Source of the DNA: an uncultured Bacillota bacterium
GTDB taxonomy: Bacteria > Bacillota_I > Bacilli_A > RFN20 > CAG-826
Assembly (NCBI GenBank): GCA_949293555.1
Contig: CASFDV010000001.1
Span: 174,605-238,604 of the forward strand
Direction: 5' to 3'
Length of the DNA: 64,000 nucleotides
The position numbers were made by a program, and so were the translations under genes. The notes below the pieces were generated by a model. The model saw nothing but the letters and a program-made list of their open reading frames with translations. It searched no databases and was not told where the DNA came from. Below, piece after piece: positions 29,876 through 36,793 of the stretch; position 1 is the first letter of the stretch; each line of letters starts with the position of its first letter.

Positions 29876-30673
29876 CTACCTGACAAGCGGGGTGAGGGTG
29901 ATGCTGAGGCCCGCACCACTGGCGGCGTGGAGCGAAGAGAGCGCGGACATGATGCTCTGGAGCGAGCTCTCGTCCATGCCCTCGTCAGCGTACTCGCCAG
30001 GGTTCACGGTGCCAAAGGCAGAGCCCCAGGTAAAGGTGACGGTCAGGGTGACCTTAACGTCGGTCTCAGTGGAATAGGGAGACTCAGCAGCCGAATAGAC
30101 CGCGCTCAGAGTGGCCCCGTTTTCACCAGTGACCGGGGTGCTATCGATAGTAGAGCCGCTGATGGTAGGAAGAGTGCTGGTAGTGACATTGACAGTAGTG
30201 CTGTTGTCGATCGCAACGGGAGGGACGATCCAGCTCGCGCTGATCGCCTGGGACATCCCCGCGTCGGCCGAATCCAGGCTGCTCTCGCTCATGTAGCCGA
30301 GCTTGACGCTGAACCCATTGAAGTAAGGGGCCCATTGCCCATTAACAAGCGCGCCTTCGATGTAGAAGGTGACCGTGAAGTTCATCTTCTCGCCCCCGAG
30401 GTTGTCGGAGGAGTCGTAGATGATGGGGCCGCTGGTGTCCGAGGCGTTGCAGTCGAAGACGAGGTTGTCGTTTGGCGCGACGGTCGCTCCGCTGATCTTG
30501 AGGCGGTGGTCCTCGACGGTCCCGACGGAGACGGAGATGTTATCGGCGGTGTCGGGAGTCTGCCCGGAAAGAATCCAGGCGGAGAAGGCGACGCCGCTGA
30601 GGGCGACCGCCCCGAGGGCGATCGCGACGATGGCGCCCTTGCCGTTCTTGCGGCTGATCTTGGACTTGGCCAT
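29876..30673 (-). CDS. Camelysin/TasA-like exported protein B
   Basis: 265 residues, starting MAKSKISRKNGKG with one N-terminal hydrophobic segment (IVAIALGAVALSGVAFSAWIL). After the segment comes SGQTPDTADNISVSVGTVEDHR, the short strand that begins the jelly-roll-like domain of SipW-dependent TasA/camelysin proteins. The C-terminal part contains FTWGSAFGTVNPGEY followed by a helix and a final strand (LSITLTPLVR). The upstream gene product ends with the same pattern. Many Ser/Thr/Asn residues and a single Cys in the mature part. Probably exported, cut by the adjacent SipW-like peptidase, and placed on the cell surface (inference). The coding sequence is less GC-rich than its neighbours. Confidence 0.7.
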   Translation of the reverse strand: MAKSKISRKNGKGAIVAIALGAVALSGVAFSAWILSGQTPDTADNISVSVGTVEDHRLKISGATVAPNDNLVFDCNASDTSGPIIYDSSDNLGGEKMNFTVTFYIEGALVNGQWAPYFNGFSVKLGYMSESSLDSADAGMSQAISASWIVPPVAIDNSTTVNVTTSTLPTISGSTIDSTPVTGENGATLSAVYSAAESPYSTETDVKVTLTVTFTWGSAFGTVNPGEYADEGMDESSLQSIMSALSSLHAASGAGLSITLTPLVR

Positions 30674-30695
30674 GGTGGTCTGATCCTTTCCTAGA

Positions 30696-31505
30696 TTAAG
30701 CGCCGGCCGCTTCGCCAGTGACCGTGGCAGTCAGGACGATGGTCTTTCCATCGAGTGCGGTTTTCATCGCGTCGAGTTCCTTCTCGATGTTCGCCGCATC
30801 GGTGGTGCCGGGGGTGCTGCTCTCGTAGTTGCTGTTGTAGTAGTTGGCCGGGGACATTCCGCCGAAGAAACTGCCCCAGGTGAAGTTGAAGGTGATGTCG
30901 GTGCCGGTCGCGGTGATGAGGCCGGTGTCCTCGCTCGTCTGCGTATTCCAGGTTTCGTCGTTGGTTCCGGGGACAGTGATGCTCTCACTCCCGGAAGCGA
31001 TGTCGATGTAGGTCCAGGAATCGACGTTGCTGCCGCCGGTGGAATCGACTGTCTTGGCCTCATCGTGAAGGTTCGTGATATTGCCAACATCCTTCACGAG
31101 ATTCTGGGCGTTCTCGGTGTGATCCGCCCCGTACTTGAGCTCGAAGGAGATCTTGAGGCTCCCCCCATCGGGAATAAAGCTCTTGCCGTACTCGACCTCG
31201 ATCTTGCTGAAGGTGATGGAAAGGTCTCCGTTCCCATTCTCGAAGCCGACGATGCCGCTGTGGGAAAGCGAAGAGCCTTTAATCTCCCCGAGAGTGATGC
31301 TGCTATCGCTGAGCGAGGCGGTGAGCTTGACGGACTTGTTCTGGACGGTGTCCACGGCGACGTCGACGTTGTTGTCAGTCGAACCAGCGTTCGCGCCGAT
31401 GATCCAGGTCGCCCCGGCGGTGGTGATGAGCCCGATGCCGAGGAGAAGCCCGACGCCCCCGAGGGCCCACTTCCGGCGGCTCTGTAGTCTCGTAGATTTG
31501 GCCAT
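30696..31505 (-). CDS. Camelysin/TasA-like exported protein A
   Basis: 269 residues; the start is MAKSTRLQSRRKW after GGAG, and a 22-codon upstream extension through the promoter is rejected. A positively charged tip precedes one hydrophobic segment (WALGGVGLLLGIGLITTAGATWII), then GANAGSTDNNVDVAVDTVQNK, as in SipW substrates. The domain is Ser/Thr/Asn/Gly-rich and has no Cys. Near the end NFTWGSFFGGMSPANYY, a helix and IVLTATVTG repeat the layout of protein B, so the two are paralogues. It is the first gene of the operon, right behind a promoter. By analogy with TasA it may polymerise into surface fibres, but nothing in the sequence proves this. Confidence 0.7.
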   Translation of the reverse strand: MAKSTRLQSRRKWALGGVGLLLGIGLITTAGATWIIGANAGSTDNNVDVAVDTVQNKSVKLTASLSDSSITLGEIKGSSLSHSGIVGFENGNGDLSITFSKIEVEYGKSFIPDGGSLKISFELKYGADHTENAQNLVKDVGNITNLHDEAKTVDSTGGSNVDSWTYIDIASGSESITVPGTNDETWNTQTSEDTGLITATGTDITFNFTWGSFFGGMSPANYYNSNYESSTPGTTDAANIEKELDAMKTALDGKTIVLTATVTGEAAGA

Positions 31506-31533
31506 AGTTTTACTCCTTGCCTTTCTTGAGCGG

Positions 31534-31561
31534 AGTATAGGGGCAGGGGGCGCGCCTGCAA
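31534..31561 (-). promoter_or_regulatory. Promoter of the 12-kb surface-system operon
   Basis: Minus-strand TTGCAG (31561-31556), 16-base spacer, TATACT (31539-31534), about 25 bases before the first start codon. Just upstream, CCCCTCC (31572-31578) can pair with a G-run (31586-31592); the hairpin lacks a T-tail, so read-through from the sigH unit is possible. Confidence 0.55.
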
Positions 31562-31651
31562 GCGTGCTCATCCCCTCCTATAAAAGGGGGGGGTGAAATC
31601 CTCCAAGATTGCATCCTAACTTAAATGTAAATATTTCGAATAATGAACCAT

Positions 31652-32233
31652 CTACTCCCCGGAGAGGACCTTCCGGACCTCCTGGAGGCGGTAGCGCACC
31701 TTCTTCACGGTGAAGCCCAGCAGGTCCGCGCACTTCTGGAAGGAATACCCTAGTCCCCGATAATGAAGCAATAGGCGATCCTTTTCCGAAATATCGCGAT
31801 ATTTCGCCAGGAGGGACTCCGCTTTCTCGTTGCCAAGGGACCGCTCCCTCGGGTCCTCCCCGGGGGCAGGAACCACGTCCCCGAGGGTGATCGCCGACCC
31901 TTCCTTCCCGACCGGATCGGAGAGCGATATCGCCGTATAAGCCCCTTGCTTCGACTCCCTTGCGAGGAACTTGGGCATTTCATGGGAGAGGACGTTCACG
32001 AAGTAGGTCTCGAAGCGGACTCCCTCGAACCGGTAGGTCCTCGACACGGTGGATAGGACGGCGAGATAGGAAGAAAGGAACGCCGCATCGTCCATCCCTT
32101 TCGGAAGGATGGGGACGGAAATCTTCGCCAAGGGCCTCGCCTTGCGGATATATCTTTCGAAAAGCGCCTTTCCCGCGCGGGCGACTCCCATCCTGGAGAG
32201 AAGCAAAAGCTCCTCGTCGGCCAAATGTTCCAT
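31652..32233 (-). CDS. sigH: SigH-like alternative sigma factor
   Basis: 193-residue protein of the sigma-70 superfamily. A region-2-like part (RFEGVRFETYFVNVLSHEMPKFLARESKQG) and a region-4 helix-turn-helix (YSFQKCADLLGFTVKKVRYRLQEVRKVL) are visible; the linker contains ITLGDVVPAPGEDPRE. It is very divergent, so the SigH name rests mainly on place: cysS-(mrnC)-rlmB-yacP-sigH-rpmG-secE-nusG is the Bacillus order. Here rpmG lies 12 kb further on. AGGAGG precedes the ATG. Its position immediately upstream of the surface operon makes it a candidate regulator of that operon (inference). Confidence 0.6.
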   Translation of the reverse strand: MEHLADEELLLLSRMGVARAGKALFERYIRKARPLAKISVPILPKGMDDAAFLSSYLAVLSTVSRTYRFEGVRFETYFVNVLSHEMPKFLARESKQGAYTAISLSDPVGKEGSAITLGDVVPAPGEDPRERSLGNEKAESLLAKYRDISEKDRLLLHYRGLGYSFQKCADLLGFTVKKVRYRLQEVRKVLSGE

Positions 32234-32245
32234 AAAGGACCTCCT

Positions 32246-33001
32246 CTAGCTGCGGGAGCGGAGGATGTTCGCGAGCAGAATCCCGGCGCTGACGGAGGCG
32301 TTGAGCGAGTTGACGTGGCCAAGCATCGGGATCCTGACGCGGAAATCAGCCGCGTCCATGAGGATCCGCGAGATGCCGAACCCCTCGCTCCCGACGATGA
32401 GGAGCGTGGGATAGCCGTAGTCCACTTCGTCATAAGGGGTCTCCGACCCGCCCTCGGCGGCGACAACCCAGTAGCCAAGCCCCTTCAGCTCGTCGACGGC
32501 CCGCCGGAGGTTCGTCGCCTCGTGGACCATCACGTGCTCGATCGCCCCGGTCGAGACCTTGGCGACCGTTCCCCCGAGAGGCGCGGAGCCCCTCTTGGGG
32601 ACGATGACCCCGTCGACCCCGAAGGCGTCCGCCGAGCGAAGGATGGCCCCGAGGTTCTGCGGGTCCTCGATGCCGTCGAGCATGAGGATGAGAGGCTTTC
32701 TCCCTGTCTCCTGCCCCCTCCTCACGAGCTCCTTCAGGGAATGGGAGCCATAGGGTTCCACCATCGCCACGAGCCCTTGGTGGGAAGGGTTCCTGGCCAT
32801 GCGCGTCAGCTCGCGCTCCTCGACGAGCCTGACGTCCGCCTTGATTCCGCGGGCCTCCTTCACGAGAGGGTCGTTCACGAGCCTCCCGTTCGCGAAGAGG
32901 ACATGGACGTGCCCTGCCCTCAAGGCCTCCCGCACGGCATTTCTGCCGTAGATGATTGTAGCCTCGCCTTCGGAAGACGGGCGCCCCAGTTTCTTTCTCA
33001 C
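32246..33001 (-). CDS. rlmB: 23S rRNA 2'-O-methyltransferase of the TrmH/RlmB family
   Basis: 251-residue SPOUT methyltransferase. The N-terminal substrate-binding domain starts IIYGRNAVREAL; the knotted SAM domain has motif 1 DGIEDPQNLGAILRSADAF, motif 2 LIVGSEGFGIS and motif 3 IPMLGHVNSLNASVSAGILL. RlmB methylates G2251 of 23S rRNA (E. coli numbering). Start codon GTG, overlapping the mgtC stop by one base (TAGTG). Confidence 0.93.
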   Translation of the reverse strand: MRKKLGRPSSEGEATIIYGRNAVREALRAGHVHVLFANGRLVNDPLVKEARGIKADVRLVEERELTRMARNPSHQGLVAMVEPYGSHSLKELVRRGQETGRKPLILMLDGIEDPQNLGAILRSADAFGVDGVIVPKRGSAPLGGTVAKVSTGAIEHVMVHEATNLRRAVDELKGLGYWVVAAEGGSETPYDEVDYGYPTLLIVGSEGFGISRILMDAADFRVRIPMLGHVNSLNASVSAGILLANILRSRS

Positions 33002-33741
33002 TACTGCGGCTCCGCGCTCACGCTAAGGGCGAAAGGACGGACCGAGAAGCGGAGGTCGTCCATGAAGGAAGTGATCTGGCTCTGGCCGGTGAAGAGGCAG
33101 CGCATCGTGATGCGGAGGGCGCTCTTCCCCTCGTAATCGATGATCTCGGTCCTGGTGTCGAGGATCGTGATCCCGTAGCGCGCGGCGATGCTATGGACGT
33201 CCTTGAGCACGGGCTTCTCGCTCGGGACGACGAGATGGACGGTCGGGTTCCTCCTGGCGAGATAGCGCTCGATCCCGCGGAAGAGGACGAGGCAGACGAG
33301 CGCGAGGATCGTCGCCAGGGTCGCGATGAGGAAGTTCCCCGACCCGGCGGCAAGGCCGATCGCCATGACCACCCAGATCGTCGTCGCGGTGGTGAGCCCC
33401 CTGACGTCGAGGCCCGTCTGGACGATCGTCCCCGCGCCCAGGAAGCCGATTCCGGCGACCACCTGGGCGGCAAGCCTCGCGGGGTCGCGGTTCGGGAAGG
33501 CGCTTCCGAAGCCGTAGATGGACACGAGCATGACGAGGCAGCTCCCGACGGCGACGAGAAGGTGCGTCCGGAGTCCCGCGGCATGCCCGTGGAACTCGCG
33601 CTCGAAGCCGATGAGGAAGCTGAGGAGGATCGCCATGAGGATCGAAAGGAGGACAAGGAGGAAATTCCCGGCCTCGGGATAGGTCGCTCCCCCGAAGCCG
33701 CTGTTGAACCAATCGATGATGATCTGGTCGACCGTGGTCAT
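33001..33741 (-). CDS. mgtC: MgtC/SapB family membrane protein
   Basis: 246 residues with about five N-terminal membrane helices and the family signature LIGFEREFHGHAAGLRTHLLVAVGSCLVM, then GIGFLGAGTIVQ and VRGLTTATTIWVVMAIGLA. The C-terminal ~90 residues form a soluble ACT-like domain. MgtC-type proteins are linked to growth at low Mg2+ and to control of F-ATPase in pathogens; in commensals the role is unclear. It lies where Bacillus has mrnC (mini-RNase III) between cysS and rlmB. AAGGAG precedes the ATG. Confidence 0.9.
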   Translation of the reverse strand: MTTVDQIIIDWFNSGFGGATYPEAGNFLLVLLSILMAILLSFLIGFEREFHGHAAGLRTHLLVAVGSCLVMLVSIYGFGSAFPNRDPARLAAQVVAGIGFLGAGTIVQTGLDVRGLTTATTIWVVMAIGLAAGSGNFLIATLATILALVCLVLFRGIERYLARRNPTVHLVVPSEKPVLKDVHSIAARYGITILDTRTEIIDYEGKSALRITMRCLFTGQSQITSFMDDLRFSVRPFALSVSAEPQ

Positions 33742-33753
33742 TCCCGCTCCTTC

Positions 33754-35097
33754 TTAGAAAAGGCCCTTTGCCATGAGAAGCGCCCGGAGGCGGTCGCTCT
33801 CGGCGTAGTCCTTCCTTTCCCTGGCCCCATCATACGCGAGGAAGAGTCCCTTGTCCTCCTCCTGGAGGACGGGGTCCTCGATCCCGAGGCCCAGGACGTC
33901 CATCCCGCCGCGGAGGGCGCGATAGGAAGAAAGGATCCCTTCCCTGTCGCCCTTCGAAATGGCGCCGTTCAGTTCCTTGAGCCCGAGGTAGAGCGCGCTC
34001 AACGCGTTCGGGCTCCCGAGGTCGTCGAGAAGGGGCGAGAGCACCCTCTCCTCGAGTACCGGGGACATCTCCTCCGGGGAGACGCCCAGCCTCTGGAGGA
34101 GGATCGAGGCGCGCTTCCTCGCGTTCCGGAGCTGCTCCATCTTCTTCCTCGCCTCCCCGATGGTCTCGGGGGAGAAGGAGACGGGGGCGCGGTAGTGGCT
34201 CCCGAGCACCATGAGGCGGAAGGGAAGCCCTCCGTAGTCATTGACCACGTCCTTCATGAGGACGACGTTCCCGAGGGACTTCGACATCTTCTCCCCGCGG
34301 ATGTCGATGAAGCCGTTATGCATCCAGTAGCGCGCCAGGGCGTTCCCGTTATGGGCCCTCGCCTGGGCGATCTCGTTCTCATGATGCGGGAACTTCAGGT
34401 CGAAGCCGCCCCCATGGATGTCGATGAGGCCCCCTTGGCCGCGGAAGATCGTGTCGATCATCACGCAGCACTCGGTGTGCCATCCGGGCCGCCCCATCCC
34501 CCAGGGGGATTCCCAGCGGATCCCTTCCTCGGTCCTTTTCCAGAGGGCGAAGTCAAGCGGGTCCTCCTTCTTCTCCCCCGGGGCGATGCGGGCCCCGCTT
34601 TCGAGATCCTCGACGGAGTTTCCGGAAAGCTCGCCGTAATGGGGGATGTCCCTGACCCTCAGGTAGACGTCCCCATCCCTCACGTAGGCGGCGCCCTTCT
34701 CCACCAGATCCTCGACGTAGCGGATGATCTCTCCCATCATCTCCGTGGGACGGGGGGTCAAGGAAGGCTGCATCGACCCGACTTCCTCGACGAGGCGGCG
34801 GTACTCCTTGATGACGGAATCGGAAAGCTCGCGCTCCGTGACGCCGAGCTCCTTGGCCCGGCGGATGATCTTGTCGTCGACGTCGGTGTAGTTGCTGACC
34901 GCGGTCACCTTGTAGCCGATCGCCTCCAGCACCCTCCGGAGGAGGTCGAAGACGACGACGGGGCGGAAGTTCCCGACGTGGGGGTCGGCGTAGACGGTGG
35001 GACCGCAGAAATAAAGAGAGGCCTCCCCTTCCTTGAGAGGGACGAACTCCTCCTTCTTCCCCGTGAGCGAGTTATGGAGATATAGCTTCCTATCCAT
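33754..35097 (-). CDS. cysS: Cysteinyl-tRNA synthetase
   Basis: 447-residue class I synthetase. The zinc/Cys-binding FCGPTVY, the HIGH-type PHVGNFRP, TECCVM, the zinc-binding HGGGFDLKFPHHENEIAQ and the KMSKSLGN signature are all in order; a C-terminal helical DALR domain closes the protein. HIGH is changed to HVGN, a usual variation. AAGGAGG precedes the ATG, inside the end of the upstream membrane-protein gene. No T-box leader is visible, because the gene is internal in an operon. Confidence 0.97.
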   Translation of the reverse strand: MDRKLYLHNSLTGKKEEFVPLKEGEASLYFCGPTVYADPHVGNFRPVVVFDLLRRVLEAIGYKVTAVSNYTDVDDKIIRRAKELGVTERELSDSVIKEYRRLVEEVGSMQPSLTPRPTEMMGEIIRYVEDLVEKGAAYVRDGDVYLRVRDIPHYGELSGNSVEDLESGARIAPGEKKEDPLDFALWKRTEEGIRWESPWGMGRPGWHTECCVMIDTIFRGQGGLIDIHGGGFDLKFPHHENEIAQARAHNGNALARYWMHNGFIDIRGEKMSKSLGNVVLMKDVVNDYGGLPFRLMVLGSHYRAPVSFSPETIGEARKKMEQLRNARKRASILLQRLGVSPEEMSPVLEERVLSPLLDDLGSPNALSALYLGLKELNGAISKGDREGILSSYRALRGGMDVLGLGIEDPVLQEEDKGLFLAYDGARERKDYAESDRLRALLMAKGLF

Positions 35098-36046
35098 TCG
35101 CCTTCTCCTCCTTCCTGCCCTCCGCGGGCGATATGTCCTCGCCGAAAAGGATTCCTTCGGAAAGGAAGTAGAAGGCGATGGCCCCGGCGATGGTGCCGCC
35201 GAAGCCCGCCCCGATGGACCAGAGGAACAGATGGAGGGCGCTCATGCCGCCCCCGAGGTCGAAGCGGGCCGCCCCGAAAAGAAGCGCGGCGAAGCTGATC
35301 CCGAGGATCGCCCCGGCCACCCCGAGGGCGTGCTTCTCCATTCCCTCCCCTTTCCGGAAGAAGGCAAGATAGGCGGAGTAGCCCCCTCCAAGAAGCGCGA
35401 GGAACGCCCCAGAGAGATAGATCCAGAAATCAAGCCCAGAAAAACCCTGGAGGGCGAGGGCGACGCTCCCTGCGCATAGGAAGAGGAACAGGGACAGGAG
35501 CGAAAGCCCGAGGGCGATGGAGGGGCGCTCCCCTCCTGGCACCGCCTTCCCCTCCTTCCCTGCCGCCCGAAGCGCAAGGAAAAGGATAGAAAGCGAGGGA
35601 AGGAGGAGGGCCGCAAGCGCGGCGAAAAGCCTAAGGAGCGAGACGAGCCCGGCTCCCCCCTCCCCGGTCGGGAACCCGTAGCCGGCGAAATAGAAATTCA
35701 CCGCGATCGCGGCGACCGCCGCCTCCCCTAGCCGGGGAATCCCTTGGAAAATCCTTGCAAGAAGCCCTTCCTTTCCCTTGAACCGCCAGTCGGCGAAGAA
35801 AGAGAGGAGGACGAACGGGGCAAGGGCGAGCGGAACCCACCACGAAATGGAGAAATGGCTCGCCGTCCCCTCCCCGGCCTCCCGGTTGGGCTGAGTGCAG
35901 ACGATCGCGTAGAAGATCGAGGCGAGAAGCAGGAAGAAGGAAAAGAAGCTCTCCTTCGGGATCGGGAGGGAACGAGGGGAAAGGGCCGCTTCCCCGCCCT
36001 TTTCCTCAGGGAGGTTAGGTGCGCCTTCTTTCTTCCGGATGCTCAT
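35090..36046 (-). CDS. Unrecognised membrane protein (318 aa)
   Basis: About eight membrane segments, from FFSFFLLLASIFYAIVC to GAGFGGTIAGAIAFYFL, with a charged N-terminal tail (KKEGAPNLPEEKGGEAA) and a charged C-terminal tail (SPAEGRKEEKANG). No conserved motif is recognised. Its start overlaps the HAD gene by four bases (ATGA) and its end overlaps cysS by eight, so all three are co-transcribed. Confidence 0.7.
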   Translation of the reverse strand: MSIRKKEGAPNLPEEKGGEAALSPRSLPIPKESFFSFFLLLASIFYAIVCTQPNREAGEGTASHFSISWWVPLALAPFVLLSFFADWRFKGKEGLLARIFQGIPRLGEAAVAAIAVNFYFAGYGFPTGEGGAGLVSLLRLFAALAALLLPSLSILFLALRAAGKEGKAVPGGERPSIALGLSLLSLFLFLCAGSVALALQGFSGLDFWIYLSGAFLALLGGGYSAYLAFFRKGEGMEKHALGVAGAILGISFAALLFGAARFDLGGGMSALHLFLWSIGAGFGGTIAGAIAFYFLSEGILFGEDISPAEGRKEEKANG

Positions 36047-36690
36047 ATGGGATCAAGAAGCCCTTCGGGGCTTCGAATTATTCTACTAGCCCCCCGGAGA
36101 AGCGAGGAATCGTAATTTCCGTAGCCCCAGAGGCAAAGGACCAAGGGGAGGCCGTAGATATCCGCGGTCTCCTTGTCGGGGAGCGAGTCCCCGACGAAGA
36201 GGGCGCCTTCCTTCTTGATCCCGTTCCTCTCGAACAGGGCGTCCAGAAGCCACGGGTCAGGCTTGGGAGGGCGTCCTTCCACATGGCCCTGGACGTCATC
36301 GAAGAGGCCTCCCGGAAATATCTTTTTGAGGATGGAGACGGCGAGCTCATGCGGCTTGTTCGTGCAGACGAAGAGCCTCGCTCCCCTTCCCTTGAGGGAA
36401 AGGAGGGCTTCCTCCATCCCGGGGAACGGCTTCGTCGTCCTCCCCTGGAAGTCCCGGTAGCGGGGCATGTATTCCCTCATGAAGGAGGAGAGCTCCTCCT
36501 CGCCAGGACTTCCTCCGAGGGCGAGCCGGGCGAGGTTCCTCGCGCCCCTCCCGATCATCTTCCGGACGTCCTCGAGGGAAAGCGTCCCTTCCCGCCCCAC
36601 GGCAACAAGGGCCCCGTTCACCGCGTCCCTGATGTCGGGGAGGGTGTCCGCGAGCGTCCCGTCCAGGTCGAAGATGTAGTCCTTCTTCAT
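36043..36690 (-). CDS. HAD-family phosphatase, phosphoglycolate phosphatase/PpaX-like
   Basis: 215-residue HAD hydrolase. Motif I is FDLDGTLADT, motif II VCTNKP, motif III Lys in KPDP, and motif IV GDSLPDKETA; the cap is the four-helix type of phosphoglycolate phosphatases and PpaX. The start is the ATG of MKKDYIFDL. No ribosome binding site precedes it, and a -10-like TACTCT lies exactly 6 nt upstream with TTGATT 17 bases further, so translation is probably leaderless. First gene of the unit leading to cysS, rlmB and sigH. Confidence 0.88.
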   Translation of the reverse strand: MKKDYIFDLDGTLADTLPDIRDAVNGALVAVGREGTLSLEDVRKMIGRGARNLARLALGGSPGEEELSSFMREYMPRYRDFQGRTTKPFPGMEEALLSLKGRGARLFVCTNKPHELAVSILKKIFPGGLFDDVQGHVEGRPPKPDPWLLDALFERNGIKKEGALFVGDSLPDKETADIYGLPLVLCLWGYGNYDSSLLRGASRIIRSPEGLLDPI

Positions 36691-36696
36691 GAGGCT

Positions 36697-36725
36697 AGAG
36701 TAGGAATTAGCGTTCAAAAAATCAA
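36697..36725 (-). promoter_or_regulatory. Promoter giving a leaderless HAD-phosphatase mRNA
   Basis: Minus-strand TTGATT (36725-36720), 17-base spacer, TACTCT (36702-36697), then AGCCTC and the ATG. The transcription start would coincide with the start codon, the same 6-nt geometry as at the bsh gene. Confidence 0.55.
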
Positions 36726-36770
36726 GTTATCGAAGAAAACGCATGGGAACTGCAACTTTTCTAAGGAAAA

Positions 36771-36786
36771 CCCGGCCGAAGCCGGG
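36771..36786 (-). terminator. Terminator of hydC-hydB-hydA
   Basis: Minus-strand CCCGGC-TTCG-GCCGGG stem-loop with the stable TTCG tetraloop followed by TTTTCC, eight bases after the hydA stop. Confidence 0.9.
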
Positions 36787-36793
36787 CGGTTTC

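Noticed and set aside
19639..31505. McrBC-type restriction or CoCoNuT-like defence system as the sole function of the 12-kb operon
   Set aside because: The McrB-like and DUF2357-like genes fit, but no nuclease is visible, the ATPase is membrane-bound, and the other seven genes are export or surface proteins. Kept only as an alternative.
31506..31571. 22-codon upstream extension of camelysin-like protein A
   Set aside because: It would include the promoter and lacks the charged tip plus hydrophobic segment order expected of a signal; the ATG with GGAG is better.
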